Origin: Akkermansiaceae bacterium UBA5688
Lineage (GTDB): Bacteria > Verrucomicrobiota > Verrucomicrobiia > Verrucomicrobiales > Akkermansiaceae
Reading direction: 5' to 3'
Assembly: GCA_002420315.1 (NCBI GenBank)
Contig: DIHU01000216.1
Span: 1-5,452, forward strand
DNA: 5,452 bases
Below the pieces are notes generated by a model, which ran no database searches, was not told the DNA's origin, and worked only from the letters and a program-made list of their open reading frames with translations. The position numbers and the translations under genes were made by a program. Position 1 is the first letter of the stretch. Every line of letters begins with the position of its first letter. Below, one piece after another: positions 1 through 5,452 of this stretch.

Positions 1-1502
1 TTTTTGGCACGGTTGGAGCCTGAACTGTAGGCGACCAAAACTTCATAGTCGCGAGTTTCCCCAAGAATGGTGGTGAACTGGGCTTTCTTTTCTCCCTTGC
101 CGGCATTTTCGTCGTGGAGGTAACTCTTGCCGATCCAAGGTTTCGATGCGGTGGATTTCTTCCAATTTCCGGTTAGTTGCGCTTCGTTTGAATCAATGAT
201 GAGGCCAGGAAAGTTTTTTAGATCAGGTGAGTTTTTGAGGGTATCAATTTGTTTTTTGAGAGAGCCGATTGAACTGTGAAGTCGTGAGATTTCGGCGTGA
301 TTGGTAATTTCGAGGGGGGTGGTAGCGAAGGAAGTGACTCCAGAGGCGGCACTGCCTTTCCCCATCGAGCGCGTGCTTTGGAAGATTCCCGCGAGGGCGT
401 AGTAGTCGGATGTGGGAATAGGGTCAAATTTGTGATCATGGCAGCGGGCGCAGCCCAGAGTCATCCCGAGGAAGGTGCGACCTACGGTATCGATTTGCTC
501 ATCCACGAATTCCATTTTGAGAAGTTCGTGATCTTGTAGTTCATAGTTGAGTGCGCCAAGGACAAGGTAACCCGAGCCGATAAGTTGGGAGTTTCTTTGG
601 ATGTGCGACGAGTGGGAAAGAAGGTCTCCAGCGAGATGTTCGCGAACGATTTGGTGGTAAGGCTTGTCCTTGTTAAATGAGTCGATGACGTAGTCTCGAA
701 AACGCCAGGCATCGGGAAAGACGAGGGAGCGGCCGCCACCGGATGATTCGGCAAAGCGGGTGATGTCGAGCCAGTGACGGCCCCATCGTTCTCCAAATTC
801 TGGACGAGCGAGGAGGTTAGCGACGATGGTTTGGAACGCTTGTGGGGACTTATCCTGAAGGAAGGCCCTGAGTTGGTCGGGCGAAGGTGGCAGTCCTATA
901 AGATCGAAGTAAATGCGACGAAGAAGTGCAGTTTTCGATGCGCCTCTCGCAGGAGTGATGTTTTGGTTTTCGAGTTGAGCGAGGATGAAGCGGTCGATAT
1001 TATTGTATGGCCATGCTAGGTCGCGGGGTTTTGGTATTGGGTATGCGACGGGAGGTTGAAAGGACCAAAATTGGCGACCTTTGTTGAGGTCTATTTGGGG
1101 AGTGGTTTTTTTGACTTTGCTTTCGCGAGGGTCAGGTGCCCCCATCGCGATCCATGATTTGAGATGCTTGATTTTGGACGCTGGGAGCCGATTCTTGGGC
1201 GGCATTTCTAGGTCGCTATTGGAGTAGGAAACGGCGTGGAGGAGCAGGGAGTCCTCAGGCTCTCCAGGGATAATAGCGGGGCCGGAGTCGCCACCGGTTT
1301 CCCACCCGGTCCGGGAATCAAGGGAGAGGTTGGCTTTCAGCTCTTTGGCGCCGGCTGAGTGACATTCGTAACAGTGCTCGATAAAGAGAGGGCGAATGTG
1401 GGTCTCAAAATATTCAATGCCCTCCGAATTATTGGCACAAACCATCGAGCAACTCCCGAGGAGTGCGAGAGTAATGTTCAGCCGACTTGAGTTTCCAAGC
1501 AT
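1..1502 (-). CDS. PSD1-type secreted c-type cytochrome / DUF1549 protein (C-terminus off the window)
   Basis: The first 500 residues are visible; the C-terminal part, where such proteins usually carry DUF1553, is cut by the left edge. An in-frame TGA two codons upstream (1506-1508) makes ATG 1502 the only ATG that keeps the signal peptide. Residues 1-23 are an export signal ending VCA; LGSC at 15-18 could instead be a lipobox. A planctomycete-type cytochrome c domain (about 30-115) has haem motif C44-Y-E-C-H48 and likely distal ligand Met100 in EMPPKN. DUF1549 spans about 164-375, with RWGRHWLD at 239-246 and the family hallmark CARCHDHKFDPI at 351-362, a second CxxCH. A short Lys/Leu-rich helix follows (about 400-425), then a beta-rich stretch ending YSSGSNRA. 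The family is extracytoplasmic and often paired with DUF1501 genes; its biochemical role is not established, though electron transfer or polymer breakdown is often suggested. No Shine-Dalgarno is visible. Family assignment is secure; function is unknown. Confidence 0.93.
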   Translation of the reverse strand, partial: MLGNSSRLNITLALLGSCSMVCANNSEGIEYFETHIRPLFIEHCYECHSAGAKELKANLSLDSRTGWETGGDSGPAIIPGEPEDSLLLHAVSYSNSDLEMPPKNRLPASKIKHLKSWIAMGAPDPRESKVKKTTPQIDLNKGRQFWSFQPPVAYPIPKPRDLAWPYNNIDRFILAQLENQNITPARGASKTALLRRIYFDLIGLPPSPDQLRAFLQDKSPQAFQTIVANLLARPEFGERWGRHWLDITRFAESSGGGRSLVFPDAWRFRDYVIDSFNKDKPYHQIVREHLAGDLLSHSSHIQRNSQLIGSGYLVLGALNYELQDHELLKMEFVDEQIDTVGRTFLGMTLGCARCHDHKFDPIPTSDYYALAGIFQSTRSMGKGSAASGVTSFATTPLEITNHAEISRLHSSIGSLKKQIDTLKNSPDLKNFPGLIIDSNEAQLTGNWKKSTASKPWIGKSYLHDENAGKGEKKAQFTTILGETRDYEVLVAYSSGSNRAK

Positions 1503-1565
1503 AGATCAAATGAAGTTATTAAATGGGACAAGAACAATTAGACGAATGATGTTCTATGGCGATAA

Positions 1566-1622
1566 ACCATATTTTGCTGAGCAGTGCAATATGGTCATTT
1601 GAGTAACTGAGAATACCATATT
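1566..1622. repeat. Three copies of ACCATATT in mixed orientation (direct and inverted)
   Basis: ACCATATT occurs at 1566-1573, its exact reverse complement AATATGGT at 1588-1595, and ACCATATT again at 1615-1622. The two direct copies extend to a 10-base match, ACCATATTTT (1566-1575 and 1615-1624). The middle copy can pair with either neighbour, giving two mutually exclusive 8-bp stems with loops of 14 and 19 nt. They lie between divergent genes, 64 to 120 bases upstream of the PSD1-type start and upstream of the regulator's promoter. They could be operator sites for a dimeric regulator, or a structure in the PSD1 leader transcript. The repeats are exact; a regulatory role is inferred. Confidence 0.55.
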
Positions 1623-1665
1623 TTAAACATCAAAAGACAGCTCTCAAGAATCCATTTTTCAGCAG

Positions 1666-1694
1666 TAGATAATTACGGAAAAATCGCGTATAAT
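1666..1694 (+). promoter_or_regulatory. Sigma70-type promoter of the response regulator/kinase operon
   Basis: A perfect -10 hexamer TATAAT (1689-1694) lies 17 bp after TAGATA (1666-1671), which matches the TTGACA consensus at 4 of 6 positions. Transcription would start near 1701, giving a leader of about 38 nt before ATG 1739. The surroundings are AT-rich and contain no gene. This is the best promoter candidate in the divergent region. Confidence 0.65.
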
Positions 1695-1718
1695 TGTTCA
1701 TTTTCTGTTCATGTTCTA
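1695..1718 (+). promoter_or_regulatory. TGTTCAT direct repeats, candidate response-regulator binding site
   Basis: TGTTCAT occurs at 1695-1701 and 1706-1712, an 11-bp step, followed by a partial third copy TGTTCTA at 1712-1718. OmpR/PhoB-family regulators typically bind tandem direct repeats about 10-11 bp apart, one helical turn. The repeats lie immediately after the -10 element and cover the expected start of transcription, so binding here would more likely repress than activate this promoter. That the downstream regulator binds them is inferred from family behaviour and position. Confidence 0.45.
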
Positions 1719-1738
1719 ATGGTTAGGATCGTGAAAAT

Positions 1739-2395
1739 ATGAGAGTGCTTGTAGTTGAGGATCAGGACGATTTACGTGAGGTGGTGGTGGAGACGCTGCG
1801 CGAGGAATCCTTCGCGGTAGATGAATCGGCGGACGGCGAGGAAGGTCTCTACAAAGCACTGAACTGGGATTATGACATAGTAGTATTAGATGTAATGATG
1901 CCGGTGATGAATGGTTGGGAGGTTTTGGATGGATTACGAAGGGAGAAAGAGACACCGGTCCTAATGTTAACGGCTCTCGATCAAGTGTGTGATAAGGTCA
2001 AGGGCTTGAATCATGGAGCAGATGATTATTTGGCAAAACCTTTTGATTTAACTGAGTTAGTGGCACGGGTGCGAGCGGTGATGCGAAGAAAGGGCGGTGA
2101 TCATTGCCCGGAGGTCACTGTTGGGAATGTTACTATTAACACGACGGCTAAAATCTTGCGGTTAGGCGATAAGGAAGTGGAGGTGACCGCGCGCGAATTT
2201 GCGATGGCAGAGTTGTTAATTAAGCATCGGGACAAAGTCGTGACTCGTGATTTTTTATATGATCATCTTTTCGACGAAAATGACGAGTCGATGTCAAATA
2301 TGCTCGATGTCTATGTTTACAAATTGCGTCAGAAATTTGGGAAAAGTTTTATCAAGACGCGTCGAGGCCAGGGGTATATTCTTGAATCAATCTAG
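1739..2395 (+). CDS. OmpR-family two-component response regulator
   Basis: This 218-residue cytoplasmic DNA-binding protein has the usual OmpR-family length. The receiver domain (about 1-116) has acidic-pocket residues Glu7 and Asp8, phospho-acceptor Asp51 in VVLDVMMP, switch Thr78, Tyr97 and the conserved Lys100-Pro101. The winged-helix domain (about 125-217) has a recognition-helix region SNMLDVYVYKLRQKF (186-200) and the wing signature TRRGQGYIL (207-215). All phosphorylation residues are present, so it should be an active regulator phosphorylated by the kinase encoded directly downstream. A weak AGGA (1725-1728) lies 10 nt before ATG 1739. Its own promoter and repeated TGTTCAT sites lie just upstream, suggesting autoregulation. 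The sequence resembles CusR/QseB-like regulators, but the signal and target genes cannot be read from it. Confidence 0.97.
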   Translation: MRVLVVEDQDDLREVVVETLREESFAVDESADGEEGLYKALNWDYDIVVLDVMMPVMNGWEVLDGLRREKETPVLMLTALDQVCDKVKGLNHGADDYLAKPFDLTELVARVRAVMRRKGGDHCPEVTVGNVTINTTAKILRLGDKEVEVTAREFAMAELLIKHRDKVVTRDFLYDHLFDENDESMSNMLDVYVYKLRQKFGKSFIKTRRGQGYILESI

Positions 2396-3889
2396 ATGGG
2401 TATTTTTCCGCAATCGATTCGCTGGCGTATTCAGCTTTGGTATCTCCTTCTTTTAGCGGTGATTATCGCGGCGTTGTTGGTGGCATTTCATCGTAACCAA
2501 CGTGAGATTAAATATCAGGTTCTTGATCGCGAGTTGAGTAATCCGATTACGCGTCTTTTGCCGTCTCTGGAGAGACGCCCCGAACCTCCTCCGCGTGGGC
2601 GACGATTGCCTAGGCCGAGTCTGTTGGATGATTTCGAAGATGAACTTCGGTCCAGTCCCGAAGGCAATGCCCGGCGTAGCCCACATGGAGGTAATGGTCC
2701 CGAACCTTCAGAGCGCCGGCGGGGAAACTTAGATGAAATGGTGGAGGAGCTCGCCGAGAATAAGATTTTTGTGATCCACTGGAGTCGGGGTGGTGGACTA
2801 CGCTTTGCTTCTGCGAATTCACCAGAGGAATTGAGATCGTTTCCAGGTGGGGTTTCCCGGGAAGGGGGTCGTGTTTCGAAAAAGACGATGCAAGGATATC
2901 GCGAAATTATTCACGCAAGTCCGAATGTAGGAATTTTAATGGTGGGGGCTTCCGTCGAACCGATCGAGACCGATCTCTCGAAGCTTAAAACAAAGTTAAT
3001 TGGGATAGGGCTTTTAATTGTTGGAGGAGGATTTTTGGTAGGTTGGTTTTTGATTGGGAGATCGCTGAAGCCGATTGAGACAATTAGTGGAGCGGCTCAT
3101 CGAATTGCGGAAGGAGATCTTTCGCAGCGGATTAAGATCAGCGGGAATGGAAGCGAATTGGGGCAGCTATCTATTGTCCTGAACGAAACTTTTGAAAAGC
3201 TGGAAACTTCGTTTGAGCACCAGGTGCGATTTACGGCAGACGCCTCTCATGAGATGCGCACTCCAATTGCGGTGATTTTATCCAAGGGCCAATTCGCACT
3301 GAGTAAGGAGCGGTCTCCTGAAAAGTATAAGGATGCCTTGCAAACGTGTGTCGATTCGGCGCAGCACATGCGGACTTTGACTTCAGGGTTACTGGAACTT
3401 TCCAAGGTGGATTCGGGTGAATTTCATCTTAGTCCCGAGCTGGGAAATCTTGAAAATTTGACTAGTGAAGCTGTGAAGATGATTGAGCCGCTAGCTGATG
3501 AGCGAGGAATTAAGATCAAGTGTAATCTTCAACCAATAAAGGCTGAATTTGATCCTTCTAAGATGCGGCAGGCATTACTAAATTTACTGGCCAATGCGGT
3601 TAAGTATAATCAAGAGGAAGGAGAGATAGAAGTTACTCTAAATAAGATTGGGGCCGAAATTGTTTGGTCAGTTCGAGATGCGGGACCGGGCATGGAATCT
3701 TCGGCTCTGAAGCATATTTTCGAAAGATTTTATCAGGTCGATAAAGCTCGGACTCGGACTGGGCGGAAGGGAACTGGGCTCGGCCTCCCCATCACCCAGG
3801 CAATTGTGGAAGCACATGGGGGAACAATTTCGGTGGAAAGCGAAATTGGGAAAGGAACGATCTTCCAAGTGAAGCTTCCGGCTTATTAA
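2396..3889 (+). CDS. Membrane sensor histidine kinase (HAMP-HisKA-HATPase)
   Basis: This 497-residue inner-membrane kinase is the probable partner of the regulator upstream. TM1 spans about residues 12-31 and TM2 about 201-222. The periplasmic region between them begins with a Pro/Arg-rich segment (about 59-111) that looks disordered, followed by a small mixed alpha/beta part (about 112-195). HAMP is about 220-275. HisKA contains phospho-acceptor His285 in the S-H-E-M-R-T-P motif (284-290). The ATPase domain has an N box with Asn396 and Asn400, a G1 box DAGPG (428-432), an F box FERFY (442-446), a G2 box GTGLGL (459-464) and a C-terminal GKGTIF (485-490). No catalytic residue is missing. The start codon directly follows the regulator's TAG in the same frame, with no Shine-Dalgarno, so translation probably depends on reinitiation. 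Architecture resembles CusS/QseC-type kinases; the ligand is unknown. Confidence 0.97.
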   Translation: MGIFPQSIRWRIQLWYLLLLAVIIAALLVAFHRNQREIKYQVLDRELSNPITRLLPSLERRPEPPPRGRRLPRPSLLDDFEDELRSSPEGNARRSPHGGNGPEPSERRRGNLDEMVEELAENKIFVIHWSRGGGLRFASANSPEELRSFPGGVSREGGRVSKKTMQGYREIIHASPNVGILMVGASVEPIETDLSKLKTKLIGIGLLIVGGGFLVGWFLIGRSLKPIETISGAAHRIAEGDLSQRIKISGNGSELGQLSIVLNETFEKLETSFEHQVRFTADASHEMRTPIAVILSKGQFALSKERSPEKYKDALQTCVDSAQHMRTLTSGLLELSKVDSGEFHLSPELGNLENLTSEAVKMIEPLADERGIKIKCNLQPIKAEFDPSKMRQALLNLLANAVKYNQEEGEIEVTLNKIGAEIVWSVRDAGPGMESSALKHIFERFYQVDKARTRTGRKGTGLGLPITQAIVEAHGGTISVESEIGKGTIFQVKLPAY

Positions 3890-4027
3890 GCCTATTCTTG
3901 GAGCTATTCCGCTCAATCAGCAATGGGTGCCCGCCATGTATGCTGGGTAGTGGACTCTGTATGTTGCCCTGACCTCACCATCTAGAGAATCTCTTTGCTG
4001 GCTCCCGATTTTCCCTCGCAGCTATTC

Positions 4028-4039
4028 ACCAAATTTGGT
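4028..4039. repeat. Perfect 12-bp palindrome between convergent genes
   Basis: ACCAAATTTGGT is self-complementary and lies 24 bp past the stop codon of the minus-strand secreted protein, in the 174-bp gap after the kinase gene. It has no loop and no T-tract, so it is a poor rho-independent terminator; a protein-binding site or chance are both possible. No better terminator for either convergent gene was seen in 3890-4063. Confidence 0.3.
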
Positions 4040-4063
4040 TTAGAGAACTTTGGGAGATTTGAC

Positions 4064-5035
4064 TTATGGAGTTTGTGTCCGCTTTACTCGGTAAAAGCGA
4101 TGGGTTACGTCCGGGTCCTTGGCCTGGGAGAAAGTGATGGCAGTGGGAGAAGCCAAGTTTTCAAAGATTGATCCTGGGAGGTCGGTGAACCAGGTGACGA
4201 GATCATTCGAATACTCGACTTGGTCGGTCCATCCAACAGCGGTTTGCCAGTTTAAGTTGATGCCGCCCAAAGAGTCGAATTGATGTGTCACCTCGATTTT
4301 CTTCATGCCGCCTGTCGAATGTGAAGGGGTGTCGACAGATTGTATGCTGATATCAGCCACAAGGAGAAAGTTGTCGCCATGATTATATGGGGAAGGAGAT
4401 GTAAGTTCCCACTCGAAGGCGAGGAAGCCGAAGTCAACAGGAGCGCTCGTGTTTGATAATTGGGCGTTCTCGAAAATAGGGATTTCATCGATAGATGCAG
4501 ACCAAACATTTTCCTCAAGGTCGACAGTGGCGACAAGATTGAAAAGTTCCCCCAGGGTAAAATCAAACAGAGTATCAAACTGGTTAGTGCCACTTACGCG
4601 CCAGATTCCAAATTTTGAGCTGGTAGAGTCTGGGCTTTCATTGTCAAAACGGATCGAGGCCAGGCGATTTCCGTCCGCATTATAGATACTAAGATAAAAG
4701 TCGTCCCGCTGACCGTTAGTGGAATCCTCAATACCAATAAGGGTATCGATTTCTACGACAGGTTTTTCACTAGCGATGTGGTCATATTCAAGGTCGAGTG
4801 CGATAAAAGTAAAATTAGAAGTGGGTTGTGCAAAGCCAAGCGTTGCGGTCTTGAGAAGAGAGGGGAGAACGTTTTCATCGATAGCCTGCGCGCCTGAGGT
4901 GGTATCGTTTGAAATCCAACCTTCGTTCCCAGACCAATTATTAGCCCCCACGGGGAAATTGTCGAAATCGGTATCGTAAAGGATCTCGCCTTTAACGGTG
5001 TGAATGAGGAAAAGAAGTGCGAGAAACGTTTTCAC
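4064..5035 (-). CDS. Secreted hypothetical protein with LamG-like N-terminal part and verrucomicrobial C-terminal module
   Basis: This is a 323-residue exported protein of unknown function. The start is GTG at 5035; an in-frame TAA about 16 codons upstream with no ATG between limits other choices, and no Shine-Dalgarno is visible. Residues 1-16 form a signal peptide with likely cleavage after VKG. Residues about 18-235 are rich in alternating beta-type stretches, begin FDNFPVGANNW and end NFLLVADISI, like concanavalin/LamG-type jelly-roll domains. Residues about 246-318 form a separate module with W263, VEYSNDL (273-279), W282 and terminal FYRV (314-317), a pattern familiar from verrucomicrobial exported proteins. 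The mature part is acidic, with no catalytic motif, transmembrane segment or cell-wall anchor seen. Carbohydrate or surface binding is plausible but not shown. It has its own probable promoter, is convergent with the kinase and is separated from the upstream gene by a terminator, so it is probably transcribed alone. Confidence 0.85.
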   Translation of the reverse strand: MKTFLALLFLIHTVKGEILYDTDFDNFPVGANNWSGNEGWISNDTTSGAQAIDENVLPSLLKTATLGFAQPTSNFTFIALDLEYDHIASEKPVVEIDTLIGIEDSTNGQRDDFYLSIYNADGNRLASIRFDNESPDSTSSKFGIWRVSGTNQFDTLFDFTLGELFNLVATVDLEENVWSASIDEIPIFENAQLSNTSAPVDFGFLAFEWELTSPSPYNHGDNFLLVADISIQSVDTPSHSTGGMKKIEVTHQFDSLGGINLNWQTAVGWTDQVEYSNDLVTWFTDLPGSIFENLASPTAITFSQAKDPDVTHRFYRVKRTQTP

Positions 5036-5096
5036 GGGATCAGTGGTGTGCCTAGAGGGCGAATGAAAGAATTTCAGACCTTAAGCGAAGGAGGTT

Positions 5097-5125
5097 ATCA
5101 TAATATATTGTTGAGAATAGCACAA
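5097..5125 (-). promoter_or_regulatory. Probable promoter of the secreted hypothetical gene
   Basis: On the minus strand TTGTGC (5125-5120) is followed after exactly 17 bp by TATGAT (5102-5097). The -10 matches 5 of 6 consensus bases and the -35 matches only TTG. Transcription would start near 5090, giving a leader of about 55 nt before GTG 5035. The -35 overlaps the T-tract of the upstream gene's terminator, so the two transcription units are packed end to end. Confidence 0.45.
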
Positions 5126-5150
5126 AAAAGGTAGCCTTGTGGGGCTACCT
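5124..5150 (-). terminator. Rho-independent terminator of the EF-hand gene
   Basis: AGGTAGCC (5129-5136) and GGCTACCT (5143-5150) form a perfect 8-bp stem with a 6-nt loop. On the minus strand the stem is followed by six T residues (5129-5124), partly shared with the stem base. There is no T-tract on the plus-strand side, so it works for minus-strand transcription only. It lies about 147 nt after the stop codon of the EF-hand gene and before the promoter of the next gene. Confidence 0.85.
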
Positions 5151-5297
5151 CCGGTGATTTAGTCAATCTCAATTAATCCCGAAACTTAAAAGCTCACGAA
5201 TAAGGGTCAGCGAGATTGTTGGGAGCTTCATGGTTTTCAGCAGAATATGGAGATATTTTTTTCCAGATCATATTTCGTTGCCACCTAAGTCGAAATT

Positions 5298-5452
5298 TTA
5301 ATTATCTGGATCAGGTTTTGCCGGCGAACTGTGGTCACGAAGGCGCATCTTAAATTCCTCAAGAGTCACGTCACTGCTGTTGTCTGCATCTAGACGTGCA
5401 AAAAGGGAAGAAAGCCGCTCTTCGGACATGTTCTGAAAAGCCTTAAGATCCG
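5298..5452 (-). CDS. EF-hand domain protein (C-terminal 50 residues; N-terminus off the window)
   Basis: Only the last 50 codons are present, reading from the right edge to TAA at 5298-5300. They contain one clear calcium-binding EF-hand. The entering helix includes the stretch SEERLSSLFARL. The 12-residue loop D-A-D-N-S-S-D-V-T-L-E-E has acidic or oxygen ligands at positions 1, 3, 5 and 7, a hydrophobic residue at 8 and Glu at 12. Position 6 is Ser rather than the usual Gly, which may weaken binding. The exit helix continues FKMRLRD, and the protein ends in a short Pro/Asp-rich tail. EF-hand proteins in this bacterial group are often exported, with further EF-hands upstream, but neither can be seen here. 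The reading frame is supported by the motif and by the minus-strand terminator downstream. Confidence 0.82.
   Translation of the reverse strand, partial: DLKAFQNMSEERLSSLFARLDADNSSDVTLEEFKMRLRDHSSPAKPDPDN

Noticed and set aside
297..1019. Several plus-strand open frames within 297-1019
   Set aside because: All are antisense to the DUF1549 coding region, which is continuous and carries the CARCHDHKFDPI signature.
1503..1600. Minus-strand promoter for the PSD1-type gene, for example TTGCAC with TTTATC 17 bp later
   Set aside because: The -10 matches consensus at only about half its positions and other pairs are equally weak, so no site can be called.
1396..1602. 68-codon plus-strand open frame across the start of the PSD1-type gene
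   Set aside because: Its first half is antisense to the well-supported signal peptide and haem-domain coding region, and the protein looks like nothing familiar.
3923..3985. 20-codon plus-strand frame with several Cys in the gap after the kinase
   Set aside because: It is too short, has no ribosome binding site or conservation evidence, and is expected by chance.
3981..3991. AGAGA/TCTCT near-palindrome as a terminator for the kinase operon
   Set aside because: The arms are only 5 bp with a 1-nt centre, so no stable hairpin with a proper loop forms, and no T-tract follows.
4719..4979. 86-codon plus-strand open frame opposite the secreted hypothetical gene
   Set aside because: It is antisense to a gene with a signal peptide and sensible domain pattern, and shows no recognisable motif or start signal.
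1..5452. CRISPR arrays, tRNA/rRNA genes, transposases, integrases or attachment sites
   Set aside because: None seen: no regular spaced repeats, no recombinase motifs and no tRNA-like arms were recognised on either strand.

Overview
This window looks like ordinary chromosome from a member of the Verrucomicrobiota, or a close relative in the Planctomycetota-Verrucomicrobiota group. Three things point there. One is a secreted c-type cytochrome/DUF1549 (PSD1-type) protein, a family concentrated in these phyla. The second is a secreted hypothetical protein ending in a 'WQT..G...QVEYSNDL..W ... FYRV' module, typical of verrucomicrobial exported proteins. The third is a third EF-hand-bearing gene at the right edge. 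Shine-Dalgarno signals are weak or absent before most starts. The lineage is inferred from family knowledge; no search was run.

Layout from left to right. Bases 1-1502 hold the first 500 residues of the PSD1-type protein on the minus strand; its C-terminus lies off the left edge. A divergent, AT-rich intergenic region (1503-1738) carries three copies of ACCATATT in mixed orientation, a good sigma70-type promoter reading right, and TGTTCAT direct repeats spaced 11 bp. This promoter should drive a two-gene operon: an OmpR-family response regulator (1739-2395) and a membrane histidine kinase (2396-3889). The stop codon of the first touches the start codon of the second. A 174-bp convergent gap with no convincing terminator follows. 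The secreted hypothetical protein is at 4064-5035 (minus, GTG start). Its probable promoter (5097-5125) overlaps the T-tract of a rho-independent terminator (5124-5150). That terminator ends the transcript of a partial EF-hand gene (minus, 5298 to the right edge).

How the genes may work together. The kinase should sense something outside the inner membrane and phosphorylate Asp51 of the regulator. The direct repeats just after the regulator's -10 suggest autoregulation. Copies of the same TGTTC core in the first bases upstream of the PSD1 gene raise the possibility that this system also controls that gene. Nothing links the two right-hand genes to the regulator.

I found no mobile element, CRISPR array, tRNA or rRNA, and no clear sign of a novel defence or biosynthetic system. 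The points most worth a second look are the intergenic repeats, the zero-gap in-frame regulator/kinase junction and the Pro/Arg-rich sensor segment.
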